Positions 1 through 8,878 of a stretch of 64,000 bases of DNA are shown one piece after another (the stretch's first letter is position 1; each line of letters opens with the position of its first letter). Both the position numbers and the translations under genes were made by a program. This DNA comes from Synechococcus sp. LA31 (GTDB lineage: Bacteria; Cyanobacteriota; Cyanobacteriia; PCC-6307; Cyanobiaceae): contig NZ_CP075523.1 of NCBI RefSeq assembly GCF_018502385.1, positions 1,736,001 to 1,800,000 on the forward strand, written 5' to 3'. A model generated the notes under the pieces. That model had not been told where the DNA came from. It searched no databases and was given only the letters and a program-made list of their open reading frames with translations.

Positions 1-1
1 A

Positions 2-259
2 GGCGGCCAGGCCGCCGCTGCCGCAGAGCTCGTGCGGCAGCTGGCCTCAAGCGGCTTCGCCGATACGAGCAGGATTGGAGGCGGCAACCCCGAGCTCGGT
101 GCGCTGATGAGTCGATGCAACCGCGAGGCGGTCTTGCAAGCGCTGGCTCGCTACCGCTGCCAGCTCGAGAGCCTCGAAGAGCTTGTGCAAGACGAGCAGT
201 GGGGTCCGCTGCAGACCCGGCTGCAACACTGCCAATCCATCCGGCCTGAATTCCTGTAA
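2..259 (+). CDS. tyrA: Prephenate/arogenate dehydrogenase, C-terminal part
   Basis: The reading frame is open from the first bases of the window, so the 5' part lies upstream; about 85 residues are visible. The segment ASSGFADTSRIGGGNPELG followed by an all-helical tail is typical of the C-terminal dimerisation domain of cyanobacterial TyrA. This enzyme oxidises arogenate or prephenate in tyrosine synthesis. The NAD(P)-binding domain is outside the window, so cofactor and substrate preference cannot be judged. The gene is convergent with the carotenoid desaturase gene, whose stop lies 9 bp beyond this stop. Confidence 0.8.
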   Translation, partial: GGQAAAAAELVRQLASSGFADTSRIGGGNPELGALMSRCNREAVLQALARYRCQLESLEELVQDEQWGPLQTRLQHCQSIRPEFL

Positions 260-268
260 AGCCAGAGA

Positions 269-1771
269 TCAGCCCCGCAGTTTGAGCTTGCGGCCGGAGC
301 TGGCGAGCAGTTGCCGGCAAGCCGTGAAGGCCGACAAGCTCACCCCAGCAGTGCCCTCGCCGGGATAAATCGCATCACCGCAGAGCCAAAGACCTGGCAG
401 CGGCGTGCGGCTCGCCAAGCCGAACGGACCAAAACGACTGGGATGCTGCCCTAAGCCTCCAACGAAGCCAAAGGGCCGGCCGGTCCAACCGGCGAAGCCA
501 CGTGGCGTTGCCAGTTCGGCATGGAGGTAATCCTCAGGGGCTACAGCGAGCAGCTGCTGAAGACCGGCCTGAATCCCAGCGAGGGCCTGATATTTGCGCT
601 GCTGATACTCAGGCTCGGGCAGGCCAAACCAAGGCTTAGCTGGCGTAAACACACTGGCGATCAAGGTGGCCTGGCCAGCGGGCGCGCGGCCATCGCTTTC
701 GGCGCTGATCGACACAAACAGGCTGCCGGGATCGCTCCACTCCAGCTGCGCGTGCAAACCAAAATGCTCTGGCAATCGCTCCCGTTCCACTGCCCCGTAG
801 AGCACCAGCGCACCGGAGGGATCGGGAAAGCCATGGATGCGCTTGCCGTAGCCCTCAGGCAGCGACTCACCGAGCAAGGCAGGTAGCAGCTGAGGCGGCA
901 GGGTGCTTACCACCTGATCGGCATGGAGCACAAAAGGGCGTTGACCCGGCGCCTGGCCCTCCAGCCGCCAACCATCGGCGCCAGGCCGCAAGCTCTCCAC
1001 CCGGTGACGCAAGCGCAGCACTCCACCGGCGATGGCCAAAGCCCGCTCAAGCGAACCACTGAGCTGTTGCATCGACCCCTGCAGATGCCAAAGCCCGAGG
1101 GGCGCCTGGGCCATCGCCAACACGGTGGCGCCATAAAGCGCTGCGGTGCGATCGGCAGGCTCCTGGGAATAGAGCTTTAGCTGCAGATCCAGAAAACGTC
1201 GCAAGCGCTGATCACCGCCGCAACCAGTGAGCTGGAGCAGATCAGCGATGGTGGCACCCACCAGCACGCCACTGGCCAGGGTGCCCGGGCCCACCGCTGT
1301 TAGTAGCTGTTGCAGGTCCCAGAGGTTGCGGGGCGGCAGCACCGGATCGCGGCCAGCAAAGGCCCAGTTGCTGCGGTGCAGCCACGCACAAAGCTGCCAA
1401 AACGGCTCGCTACCCGGAAATTGATGTTGCCGCTCTTGGCGCCAGCGCTCTGGATCACGCCAGAGGTGAATCAGATCGCGCTCACCATCCAGCAGCACGC
1501 TGCAACCAGGATCCAAAGGACTGGCCTGCGGCAGCGGCACGCCAAGGTGTTGAAACAGCCGCTGGTGGATCCCGCCCTGCTCAAAACCAGCTACCTGGGT
1601 GGCGCCTGCATCAAAGGTGTAGGGCCCGCGTCGGAAGGTACCCGCACAACCGCCGCTCTGGCTATGAGCCTCCAGCAGCTCCACCTGTAGCCCTTCTGCG
1701 GCCAGCAGGGCTGCGGCGGTGAGGCCGGCGATGCCGCCCCCCACCACCGCCACATCACAACGGCTCAACAT
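269..1771 (-). CDS. crtD: C-3',4' desaturase CrtD-like carotenoid oxidoreductase
   Basis: The 500-residue flavoprotein belongs to the phytoene desaturase / CrtISO superfamily. The N-terminus has the FAD dinucleotide fold (VAVVGGGIAGLTAAALLA, then an acidic residue in LLEAHSQSGG). The C-terminus has the closing FAD motif (LWLCGDAIYPGEGTAGVSL). Length and C-terminal signature match cyanobacterial CrtD, which desaturates the C-3',4' bond during myxoxanthophyll synthesis. A carotene isomerase-like role is the main alternative. I chose the ATG at 1771 because it sits directly before the FAD motif; the longer open frame would run into the divergent kinase gene. The two genes are separated by 49 bp. 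Confidence 0.8.
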   Translation of the reverse strand: MLSRCDVAVVGGGIAGLTAAALLAAEGLQVELLEAHSQSGGCAGTFRRGPYTFDAGATQVAGFEQGGIHQRLFQHLGVPLPQASPLDPGCSVLLDGERDLIHLWRDPERWRQERQHQFPGSEPFWQLCAWLHRSNWAFAGRDPVLPPRNLWDLQQLLTAVGPGTLASGVLVGATIADLLQLTGCGGDQRLRRFLDLQLKLYSQEPADRTAALYGATVLAMAQAPLGLWHLQGSMQQLSGSLERALAIAGGVLRLRHRVESLRPGADGWRLEGQAPGQRPFVLHADQVVSTLPPQLLPALLGESLPEGYGKRIHGFPDPSGALVLYGAVERERLPEHFGLHAQLEWSDPGSLFVSISAESDGRAPAGQATLIASVFTPAKPWFGLPEPEYQQRKYQALAGIQAGLQQLLAVAPEDYLHAELATPRGFAGWTGRPFGFVGGLGQHPSRFGPFGLASRTPLPGLWLCGDAIYPGEGTAGVSLSAFTACRQLLASSGRKLKLRG

Positions 1772-1820
1772 GGCGGCATGCTGACAGTGCCTCCGATGCC
1801 GGCGTGAGTCAGGTGCCGCC

Positions 1821-2723
1821 ATGCAGCAACAGGTGATGGCCCGTTGGCTGTCCGAGCAGGGCCTGGATCTGCAGGGGATGCAACCGGTGGGGGGCGGCTG
1901 CATCCACCGCACCTGGCGGCTGGATTTGCGCGATGGCAGCCGGTGCTTTGCCAAAACAAACCGTGCCCCGCTGCTGCCGGTGCTGCAGGCCGAAGCCGAT
2001 GGGCTGGCGGCCATGCGCGAGGCGGCACGGTTCGAGCCCACCGGCGGGCCCATGCCCACCATTCCTGAACCTTTGGCCCTGGCAGAACGCGAAGGGGAAG
2101 CCGTGCTGCTGCTCAGCTGGTTGGAACTAGGAGGTGGCAGCCGCCAGGGTTGGCAAGACCTGGGGGCAGGCTTGGCACGGCTGCATCGCGCCAGCCTGGT
2201 CAACGGCGAAACGCGCTTTGGCTGGGATCAAAACAACTTCATCGGCTCTGGCCCCCAAGCCAATACCTGGCATGGCAACTGGGCCCGTTTCTTCACCGAG
2301 CAGCGGCTTGGGGTGCAACTCCAGCAGGCCGAGGCAGCGGGGCGATTGCTCGCTCAAGCCGATGGGCTGCTGGAGCAGGTACCTGTGTGGCTGAAGGATC
2401 GTCAACCCAATGCCTGCCTCGTGCATGGCGACCTATGGAGCGGGAACGCCGGCTTGCTGGCGGGCGGCGGCGCAGCGCTGTTTGATCCGGCGGTCTATCG
2501 CGGCGATCGCGAAGTTGACCTGGCGATGGCCCGCCTATTCGGAGGATTCCCCCAGGCGTTCTTTGAGGCCTACAACAAGGAATGGCCCCTACCGGAGGGC
2601 CACCTCCAGCGGGTTGAGCTCTACAACCTGTATCACCTGCTCAACCATGCCAACCTGTTCGGCGGCGGGTATTGGCAACAAAGCGCCGCCAGCATCGAGG
2701 CGCTGCTGCGCCACGGCTGCTGA
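1821..2723 (+). CDS. Fructosamine/ketosamine-3-kinase family protein
   Basis: This 300-residue protein has the fold of aminoglycoside phosphotransferase-like kinases. Visible motifs are the nucleotide-lysine region (CFAKTN near residue 44), the catalytic loop CLVHGDLWSGN (about residue 200) and the metal-binding FDPAVYRGDREVDLAM (about 220). These are diagnostic for the fructosamine kinase family, which phosphorylates sugar adducts on proteins so that they can be removed. Bacterial members are mostly uncharacterised in vivo, so deglycation is inferred from the family. It is divergent from crtD. Confidence 0.85.
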   Translation: MQQQVMARWLSEQGLDLQGMQPVGGGCIHRTWRLDLRDGSRCFAKTNRAPLLPVLQAEADGLAAMREAARFEPTGGPMPTIPEPLALAEREGEAVLLLSWLELGGGSRQGWQDLGAGLARLHRASLVNGETRFGWDQNNFIGSGPQANTWHGNWARFFTEQRLGVQLQQAEAAGRLLAQADGLLEQVPVWLKDRQPNACLVHGDLWSGNAGLLAGGGAALFDPAVYRGDREVDLAMARLFGGFPQAFFEAYNKEWPLPEGHLQRVELYNLYHLLNHANLFGGGYWQQSAASIEALLRHGC

Positions 2724-2738
2724 CGGCACAACCAGACC

Positions 2739-3104
2739 TCAGCCGAGATACTCCTTGCGCAGGGTCTGCACCTTGGTCACAACCGCGGTGCGCTTTTCGC
2801 TGGTGGTGAGGTTCTGCCAGCTCCACTGACCCACCACCACCAAACCGAGCAGCTCCAGCAGGCCGGGCACCACCGGCAGCAGGTTGATGGTGTCAATCAC
2901 GCCTTTGATCAGAACTTGGGCCACGATCACCACCACCAGAACGCCCACACCCTTGCCGATGCGGCCCATTTGGCTCCAATCAACCTTGTCAAGGGTTTCG
3001 TTCACCTTGGTGAGCACTTCGCCGTAGCGCTCGCTGAAGCTCGCTCCAGCCTCTTCGGTGGGGGTGCTGGTCTGATCCTGGAGATCAGGGGTCTCGACGG
3101 TCAT
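2739..3104 (-). CDS. CAAD-domain thylakoid/membrane protein
   Basis: The 121-residue protein has an acidic, soluble N-terminus, then two adjacent hydrophobic helices (VGVLVVVIVAQVLIKGVIDTI and the segment VVPGLLELLGLVVVGQW), and a short basic C-terminus. This is the CAAD domain, known from appended domains of cyanobacterial aminoacyl-tRNA synthetases and from related small thylakoid (CURT1-like) proteins. The start at 3104 (MTVETPD) was chosen because it excludes a non-conserved extension; a start 10 codons upstream is possible. The stop is convergent with the kinase gene, 15 bp away. Confidence 0.8.
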   Translation of the reverse strand: MTVETPDLQDQTSTPTEEAGASFSERYGEVLTKVNETLDKVDWSQMGRIGKGVGVLVVVIVAQVLIKGVIDTINLLPVVPGLLELLGLVVVGQWSWQNLTTSEKRTAVVTKVQTLRKEYLG

Positions 3105-3145
3105 CAGCCGGCAGATGAAGTATTGCTTCGCCATAAGGTATCTGG

Positions 3146-3643
3146 GTGACTGCAACCACGCCAGAGCGACTACGGCTCGATGGGCATTGCCTGATCGTTC
3201 TGGACCGCACCCTTCTGGCTGCAGCCCCCGAGGAGGGCTGCGCGTTGTTGATCGGGCAGCAATTGGGCTCCACCCTTTCACTGCAGTTGATCTGGCCCTG
3301 CCGCAACCATTGGCAGCCGGCGGATCAGCGCCTACGGCGTTTCAGCCTCGACCCTCGCGAACAACTGCTGGCCCAACGCTGGTGCCGCGCTCGCGGCCTG
3401 CATGTGATCGGTGCAGCACACAGCCATCCCATTAGCGCCGCCGTGCCCTCCTCCACCGACCAGGCACTGTGCGTGGGGCCCACGTTGATGGTGATTCGCA
3501 CCGGGCTCCAGCAAGGGCTGGCAGCCCTGCGGGCCTGGTGGATGCACGCCGCGGATCCAGGTGGCGAACAGCATGAGTCGCCAACGGAGCTGCCGATCAC
3601 GCTTGGGCCGGCAACAGCTGGGGCCGAGCATTTGGGAGAGTAG
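3146..3643 (+). CDS. JAMM (Mov34/MPN/M67) metallopeptidase
   Basis: This 165-residue protein starts at GTG and contains the zinc-binding JAMM signature: HSHP at about residue 90, followed by SAAVPSSTD with the conserved Ser and Asp. JAMM peptidases of this bacterial type cleave after small ubiquitin-like sulfur carriers. The next gene, 27 bp downstream on the same strand, is a MoeB-rhodanese E1-like enzyme that activates such carriers. The pair therefore probably works in sulfur-carrier processing for cysteine, thiamine or molybdopterin synthesis. The specific substrate is an inference. Confidence 0.8.
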   Translation: MTATTPERLRLDGHCLIVLDRTLLAAAPEEGCALLIGQQLGSTLSLQLIWPCRNHWQPADQRLRRFSLDPREQLLAQRWCRARGLHVIGAAHSHPISAAVPSSTDQALCVGPTLMVIRTGLQQGLAALRAWWMHAADPGGEQHESPTELPITLGPATAGAEHLGE

Positions 3644-3670
3644 AGAGCTGGTCAGCATTTCGCTCGCCCC

Positions 3671-4843
3671 ATGCTTCCCCCCGATACCACCGGCATCGAG
3701 CTCAGCCCCGATGAAGTGGCCCGCTTTGCGCGCCACCTGATCCTGCCGGAAGTGGGCATGCAGGGGCAAAAGCGCCTGAAGGCCTCCTCTGTGCTGTGTG
3801 TGGGCACGGGCGGGCTTGGCTCACCGCTGCTGCTCTATCTGGCAGCTGCCGGCGTGGGGCGGATCGGCATCGTGGATTTCGATGTGGTGGATCACTCCAA
3901 CCTGCAGCGGCAGGTGATCCACGGCACCAGCTGGGTCGGCAAACCCAAGATCGAATCGGCCAAGGCGCGGATCCTCGAGATCAATCCCCACTGCCAGGTG
4001 GATCTCTACGAAACGGCACTCACCAGCGAGAACGCTCTGGAGATTGTTCGCCCGTACGACATCGTTTGCGACGGCACCGACAACTTCCCCACCCGCTACC
4101 TGGTGAACGACGCCTGCGTGCTGCTGGGCAAGCCCAACGTGTACGGCTCGATCTTCCGCTTTGAAGGCCAGGCCACGGTGTTCAACCTGGATGCCGAAAG
4201 CCCCAACTACCGCGACCTCTTCCCGGAGCCGCCGCCGCCGGGCATGGTTCCCTCCTGCGCCGAAGGCGGTGTAGTGGGCGTACTGCCTGGAATCATCGGC
4301 GTGATCCAGGCCACCGAAGCGGTGAAGATCATCACCGGCATCGGCACCACCCTCAGCGGCCGGCTGCTGCTGTTTGATGCCCTGGGCATGAAGTTCCGCG
4401 AGCTGAAGCTGCGGCCCAACCCGGAGCGCCCGGTGATCGAGAAACTGATCGATTACCAGGAGTTTTGCGGCGTAGGCGGCAGCGCCCCAGGCCAGGAAGA
4501 AGCCGGCGCCGTGGAGAACATCAGCGTGAGCGAGCTCAAGGTGCTGCTCGATGGCGACACCAGTGACATGGTGCTGATCGACGTGCGCAACCCTCCGGAG
4601 GTTGAGATTGCCGTGATCCCTGGCGCCACCCTGATTCCCCTCGATCAGATCGAGAACGGCACCGCGGTGGATCGGGTGAAGGACTTAGCGGCCGGCAAAC
4701 GGCTCTACGTGCACTGCAAGTTGGGCGGCCGCAGCGCCAAAGCCCTGATTGCCCTGAAGCGCCACGGCATCGAGGGCATCAACGTGGCCGGCGGGATCGA
4801 TGCTTGGAGCCAGGAGGTGGACAGCTCAGTGCCGCGCTACTGA
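3671..4843 (+). CDS. moeB: MoeB-type adenylyltransferase fused to rhodanese domain
   Basis: The 390-residue protein has two domains. Residues about 1-250 are an E1-like ThiF/MoeB adenylyltransferase with the nucleotide loop VGTGGLGSPLLLYL, DFDVVDHSNLQRQ and the adenylation region. Residues about 285-390 are a rhodanese domain with DVRNPPEVEIAVIPGA and the active-site Cys in HCKLGGRS. Such fusions adenylate the C-terminal glycine of a MoaD/ThiS-like carrier and then transfer sulfur to it. The adjacent JAMM peptidase supports a carrier-processing pair. The start ATG directly precedes a conserved N-terminus. Confidence 0.9.
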   Translation: MLPPDTTGIELSPDEVARFARHLILPEVGMQGQKRLKASSVLCVGTGGLGSPLLLYLAAAGVGRIGIVDFDVVDHSNLQRQVIHGTSWVGKPKIESAKARILEINPHCQVDLYETALTSENALEIVRPYDIVCDGTDNFPTRYLVNDACVLLGKPNVYGSIFRFEGQATVFNLDAESPNYRDLFPEPPPPGMVPSCAEGGVVGVLPGIIGVIQATEAVKIITGIGTTLSGRLLLFDALGMKFRELKLRPNPERPVIEKLIDYQEFCGVGGSAPGQEEAGAVENISVSELKVLLDGDTSDMVLIDVRNPPEVEIAVIPGATLIPLDQIENGTAVDRVKDLAAGKRLYVHCKLGGRSAKALIALKRHGIEGINVAGGIDAWSQEVDSSVPRY

Positions 4844-4902
4844 GCCAAGCACCATGGATGCTTCAGCCCTGGCCATGCGACTGGGGCTGATCAGTCAGCA
4901 GC

Positions 4903-6105
4903 TCAGTAATCAACGCCGCGCTTGAGGTCTACACCCCGCTCGGCGTAGTGCTTGTGGCACACCATCTCCGAGTGCACACTCGCCAGATCGAAGTAAGCCG
5001 GCGGATGCTTGCAGCGGCCGGTGAGGATCACCTCAGTTTCTGAGGGCTTGCGCAGCAGCGTCTGCACAATCGGCTCGACTGGCAACAGCTCAAGATCCAC
5101 CGTGGGGTTGATCTCATCGAGGATCACGGTCTTGTAGAGACCGCTGGAGATCGCAGCTCTGGCGATCTCCCAGGCCCGCTCGGCTTCCACGTAATCGATC
5201 GGCTGCTGCTGGCCGCGCCAGACGATGGCATCACGGCCCGAGCGCAGGTGATCCACCAAGTGGGGATAGCTCTCGCGCAGGGCAGCAATGGCGGCATCTT
5301 CGGTGTAACCACTGCCGCCCTTCAGCCACTGGAGGATCAACACCCGGTGACTCTTGTCTTGAGAAATGCCGCGGCCGATGGCCTGCAGGGCCTTGCCCAG
5401 GGCGCTGGTGGATTTGCCCTTGCCTTCGCCGGTGTACACCTCGATACCGTCGATACCGGCAGGTGTTAACACCTCACCATTGAGATCCTGCTGCGGGGTG
5501 TCTTGGCGGCGGTGGGCGCGCATCTCCGAGTGAAGGTCAGCGATGTTCACCAGCGAGCGCGGAGCGCCCCGGCCGGTCACGATCACTTCCATCCCGGCAG
5601 GTTTGGCCGCCAGGGTGCGCACCACTTCTTCTGGATCGAGCAGGCCGAGATCCAGCACAGGGTTGAGCTCATCGAGCACTACCACCGAATAGAGATCGCT
5701 CGCAATCGCACCCTTGGCAATCGTCCAGCCGCGCTGGGCCTCCTGAATGTCAACGCGGGTGACATCCTCGGCCCCGAAAAACTCCCCACGGCCGGTGCGC
5801 ACCTGATCGATCAGATGGGGGAAACCCTGCTGCAGAGCCTCAATCGCGGCGTCTTCGTCATAAGCACGGCCGGGCCCCTTGAGGAAGCGCAGCAGCAGCA
5901 CGCGCGTTTGCTTCTGCTCGCAGATGCCCAAGCCGATGGTGCGCAACACCACGCCAAGCGCAGCTTGGCTTTTGCCCTTGCCGTCACCGTCGTAAACGTG
6001 CAGCTGACCATGGCTGCGTTCGCTGCTGCCGGCAGCGGTGCGAATGCCGATGCCGCGCCCGGTGCCGCGGCTGGTTGTGGTGGCGGAAGTTGCCTGCGGG
6101 GCCAT
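4903..6105 (-). CDS. cobO: Tandem-domain cob(I)yrinic acid a,c-diamide adenosyltransferase (CobO/BtuR)
   Basis: At about 400 residues this protein is roughly twice the length of a normal CobO. It carries two complete copies of the domain: P-loops VYDGDGKGKSQAALG (near residue 40) and VYTGEGKGKSTSALG (near 225), and two matching VVLDELNPVLD / VILDEINPTVD metal motifs. CobO adenosylates the corrin ring in cobalamin synthesis. The second copy ends with HKHYAERGVDLKRGVDY, the usual C-terminal tail of the family. I chose the ATG at 6105 over a TTG two codons upstream. It is divergent from larE. Confidence 0.88.
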   Translation of the reverse strand: MAPQATSATTTSRGTGRGIGIRTAAGSSERSHGQLHVYDGDGKGKSQAALGVVLRTIGLGICEQKQTRVLLLRFLKGPGRAYDEDAAIEALQQGFPHLIDQVRTGRGEFFGAEDVTRVDIQEAQRGWTIAKGAIASDLYSVVVLDELNPVLDLGLLDPEEVVRTLAAKPAGMEVIVTGRGAPRSLVNIADLHSEMRAHRRQDTPQQDLNGEVLTPAGIDGIEVYTGEGKGKSTSALGKALQAIGRGISQDKSHRVLILQWLKGGSGYTEDAAIAALRESYPHLVDHLRSGRDAIVWRGQQQPIDYVEAERAWEIARAAISSGLYKTVILDEINPTVDLELLPVEPIVQTLLRKPSETEVILTGRCKHPPAYFDLASVHSEMVCHKHYAERGVDLKRGVDY

Positions 6106-6175
6106 GGCCAAGCCACTTACCGTCGGACTCTAACGACGGCTTCTGGAGAGCCATCACCACCGGTTTGCAGCACTG

Positions 6176-7045
6176 ATGCCGGCACAGCACCCCACCGTGG
6201 ACGGGCTCACGCCCGCCTGGCAGCAGGCCCTGGCTCAGCTGCGCGCCAACATCGCCCGTCAACCCGCTGCAGTGGTGGCCTATTCCGGCGGCGTGGACAG
6301 CGCCCTGGTGGCGGCGATCGCAGCAGAACAATTGGGCGAGCGCGCCCTGGCGGTGACGGGGGTCTCGCCGGCCCTGGCGCCCCATCTACGGGAGGAGGCC
6401 CAGCTGCAGGCCCGGTGGATGGGCATCGCACACCGGGAAATCGCCACTGCCGAACTCAAGGATCCGGCGTACAGCAGCAATCCCGCCGATCGTTGCTACG
6501 CCTGTAAACGAGAACTCCACACCCTGCTCGCCCAGATGCGCGATGCCGCTGCCGATGCCGCTGAAGGATTCGAGGCTGCCGTGGTGCTCGATGGGGTCAA
6601 CCACGACGACCTAGGCGATCACCGACCCGGCATACGCGCTGCCCAGGAGCGCGGCGTGATCTCTCCCCTGGCGGAGCTAGGGATCAGCAAAGCGGGGGTG
6701 CGCGCCATCTCCAAGGCCCTGGGCTTCCCCTGGTGGGACAAGCCGGCGCAGCCGTGCCTGGCCTCACGCTTCCCCTACGGCGAAGCGATCAACGCCGAAC
6801 GCTTGCAGCGAGTCGCCCTCGCCGAAGCCTGGCTACGCGAACGCGGCTTTGCAGAGCTGCGGGTGCGCAGCCAAGGCGAAGCCGCCCGGATCGAATTGCC
6901 GCCCGATCAGCTGTCGACCCTGCTGGAAGCACCGCTGCGGCCAGCGCTGGTGACTGCCTTTCTGGAGCTGGGTTTCACAGCTGTGAGTGTGGATCTCGAG
7001 GGTCTGGTGAGCGGCAAGCTCAACCGAGCCCTGCCGCAGCCCTGA
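6176..7045 (+). CDS. larE: LarE-like ATP-dependent sacrificial sulfur transferase
   Basis: The 289-residue protein has a PP-loop (YSGGVDSALVAAI, about residue 37), the RCYACKRELH segment and the Cys-containing PCLASRFPYGEAI (about 190). This layout matches LarE, which sacrifices a cysteine sulfur to thiolate the pyridinium cofactor of nickel-pincer enzymes. No larB, larC or lactate racemase gene is visible in the window, so the physiological partner here is unknown. The antiporter gene begins one base after the stop, which suggests co-transcription. Confidence 0.85.
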   Translation: MPAQHPTVDGLTPAWQQALAQLRANIARQPAAVVAYSGGVDSALVAAIAAEQLGERALAVTGVSPALAPHLREEAQLQARWMGIAHREIATAELKDPAYSSNPADRCYACKRELHTLLAQMRDAAADAAEGFEAAVVLDGVNHDDLGDHRPGIRAAQERGVISPLAELGISKAGVRAISKALGFPWWDKPAQPCLASRFPYGEAINAERLQRVALAEAWLRERGFAELRVRSQGEAARIELPPDQLSTLLEAPLRPALVTAFLELGFTAVSVDLEGLVSGKLNRALPQP

Positions 7046-7046
7046 G

Positions 7047-8264
7047 ATGCAGGGCCACGAGGTGCAGATCGCCACGTTGTTCGTGGCTGTTGCCCTGGCG
7101 GCCTGGCTCCCTTGCCTCTTGCCCTGGCTCGCCCTGCCAGCACCGGTGCTGGAGTTGCTGCTCGGCATCGCCATCGGCCCCCATGGCCTCCACCTCGACA
7201 GCAATGGGCCGGCGATCTCCATGTTCTCCACGCTGGGCATGGCGGTGCTGTTTCTGCGGGCGGGCTTTGAAGTGGAGCCGGAGATGGTGCGCGGACGCGC
7301 CCTTCGCCTCGCCTGGAAGGGCTGGTTGACCTCCGCCGTTTTGGCTCTGGTGGCGGCGGGTGTGCTGATGCTGGCGGGGGCCTTTACAGCCACTGCCTGG
7401 ATCTGGGTGGCGCTGGCGCTGAGCACCACCGCCTTGGGAGTGGTGCAGCCACTGCTACGCGACCGCGGATCCCTACCCGCTGGCTATGACCAGGCTCTGG
7501 TGGTAGCGGCAGGCTTCGGAGAAGTCATGCCCACCCTGCTGCTCAGCCTGGTGGTAGCCAGGGCTGATCGCCTTGCGGATCAGGTGCTGGCCATCCTTGG
7601 TTTCAGTGGGTTTTGCGCACTCCTGCTTTGGCTCGCGATCCGCCACCGGCACCGGTGGGAGCGGTTGCTGGAGCGCCGCATGCACGACTCCGCCCAACTA
7701 CCGATCCGGCTGGTGATGGGGCTGCTGGTGTTAATGGTGGTCATCGGCAACCTGGTGCAGATCAACCTGGTACTAGGGGCATTGGTCACCGGCGTACTGC
7801 TGCGCTTCGGCACGAGCGACCACCATCGACAAGCCCTGGCTGATCGCCTCGATGGCTTGGGCAGCGGCTTTCTGATCCCACTGTTCTTTATCAACTCCGG
7901 CATGCGCCTGGATTTCAGCGCCCTGGCGAGGGATCCCCTGGCCATTGCCTGGATCCCAGTGGTCGCTCTGCTGATGCTGTTGGTCCGCGGAGGGCCCATG
8001 TGGTGGCTGCAGCGGCCTTGGCTGCCGCAGCGAGCCCGGCTGGCTCTCGCCCTCGATTGCGGCACACAACTGCCACTGGTCGTCGCCATTGCGATGCTTG
8101 GTCTGCAGCGCCAAGTGCTCTCAGCCAGCCAATCCACCCTCTTGGTGGCCGCGGCCATGCTCACCGTGATGGTGTTTCCGGCCGCTGCAACGAAACTGCT
8201 GAGGCCTACGGATGAGGCAGCGCATGGATCAACGGATCGCACAACCGCTCCATCACCCAGCTGA
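7047..8264 (+). CDS. Kef-type cation:proton antiporter (CPA2 family)
   Basis: The 405-residue polytopic protein has about a dozen hydrophobic segments. It carries the N-terminal CPA2 signature LELLLGIAIGPHGL and the FSTLGMAVLFLRAGFEVE region, with conserved small and acidic residues of the transport core. It lacks the TrkA-N/RCK domain of full-length KefB/KefC, so it resembles the shorter sodium/hydrogen exchanger-like members. The start ATG is one base after the larE stop. Transported ion and direction cannot be read from the sequence. Confidence 0.85.
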   Translation: MQGHEVQIATLFVAVALAAWLPCLLPWLALPAPVLELLLGIAIGPHGLHLDSNGPAISMFSTLGMAVLFLRAGFEVEPEMVRGRALRLAWKGWLTSAVLALVAAGVLMLAGAFTATAWIWVALALSTTALGVVQPLLRDRGSLPAGYDQALVVAAGFGEVMPTLLLSLVVARADRLADQVLAILGFSGFCALLLWLAIRHRHRWERLLERRMHDSAQLPIRLVMGLLVLMVVIGNLVQINLVLGALVTGVLLRFGTSDHHRQALADRLDGLGSGFLIPLFFINSGMRLDFSALARDPLAIAWIPVVALLMLLVRGGPMWWLQRPWLPQRARLALALDCGTQLPLVVAIAMLGLQRQVLSASQSTLLVAAAMLTVMVFPAAATKLLRPTDEAAHGSTDRTTAPSPS

Positions 8265-8325
8265 AGGCTTGATCGGGCAGACCCGGGGGCAGGCTGACCG
8301 CCAACTCACGCCATCGAGGCCAATC

Positions 8326-8352
8326 AAAAAGCCCCGTCCAAGGAAGGGGCTT
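8326..8352 (-). terminator. Rho-independent terminator after speD
   Basis: On the minus strand a GCCCC/GGGGC hairpin with flanking AA/TT pairs is followed by a T-run (the AAAAA at 8326-8330 on the plus strand). It lies about 20 bp downstream of the speD stop. Confidence 0.75.
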
Positions 8353-8371
8353 CGGTGGGGCCATGGAAGCG

Positions 8372-8851
8372 TCAGGCGGCAGCTAGAGCTGGTTCGCGCT
8401 GGGCGCCGGCAATGGAACCAGGGGTTTCACGACGGAAGCTCTTGAGCTTGTAATTGCCGGCGTCGAGCTCTTCGCTGAGCACGATGCAGGCCCGTTCCGG
8501 CATGGTGTGATCACCACAGGTGAACACGTCCACAGCTGCATAGCCCGATTCAGGCCACGTGTGGATGGAGATATGGGATTCGGCCAATAGAGCCAGCCCC
8601 GTCACACCCTGGGGGTCAAACCGGTGGGTGATCAGATTCAGGAGAGTGGCGCCAGCACGCTTTGCAGCGGTGGTGATGGCGTTCCTGAGGAAAGCCTCGT
8701 CGTCGAGCTTGGCGGGATCGCAGTTATAAAGCTCGAGAATGCAGTGTTTACCCACCATGTCGGTGGCACTGGGTGATTGGGGGCTCGCGGAGAAGGTGCT
8801 CGTAGCTCCGGTCCATCCCGGGTTGGGGTGGAGGCAGGCCGCTTGGGTCAT
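8372..8851 (-). CDS. speD: S-adenosylmethionine decarboxylase proenzyme
   Basis: This is a bacterial-type SpeD that makes decarboxylated SAM for polyamine synthesis. The self-cleavage site is in [13 protein letters not shown], where the serine becomes the pyruvoyl group. The catalytic CGDHTMPE segment follows. The conserved core begins [13 protein letters not shown], with a start possible at 8758. I preferred the ATG at 8851 because the preceding LHPNPGWTG stretch is, from memory, also present in related picocyanobacterial SpeD proteins. Length from this start is 159 residues. It lies 27 bp downstream of the recF stop on the same strand. Confidence 0.88.
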   Translation of the reverse strand: MTQAACLHPNPGWTGATSTFSASPQSPSATDMVGKHCILELYNCDPAKLDDEAFLRNAITTAAKRAGATLLNLITHRFDPQGVTGLALLAESHISIHTWPESGYAAVDVFTCGDHTMPERACIVLSEELDAGNYKLKSFRRETPGSIAGAQREPALAAA

Positions 8852-8878
8852 CAGAACCAGGCAAAACAGCAAATCACC

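Noticed and set aside
5503-6507. Plus-strand 334-residue frame across cobO and larE
   Set aside because: It overlaps two genes with clear motifs on both strands and encodes no recognisable domain.
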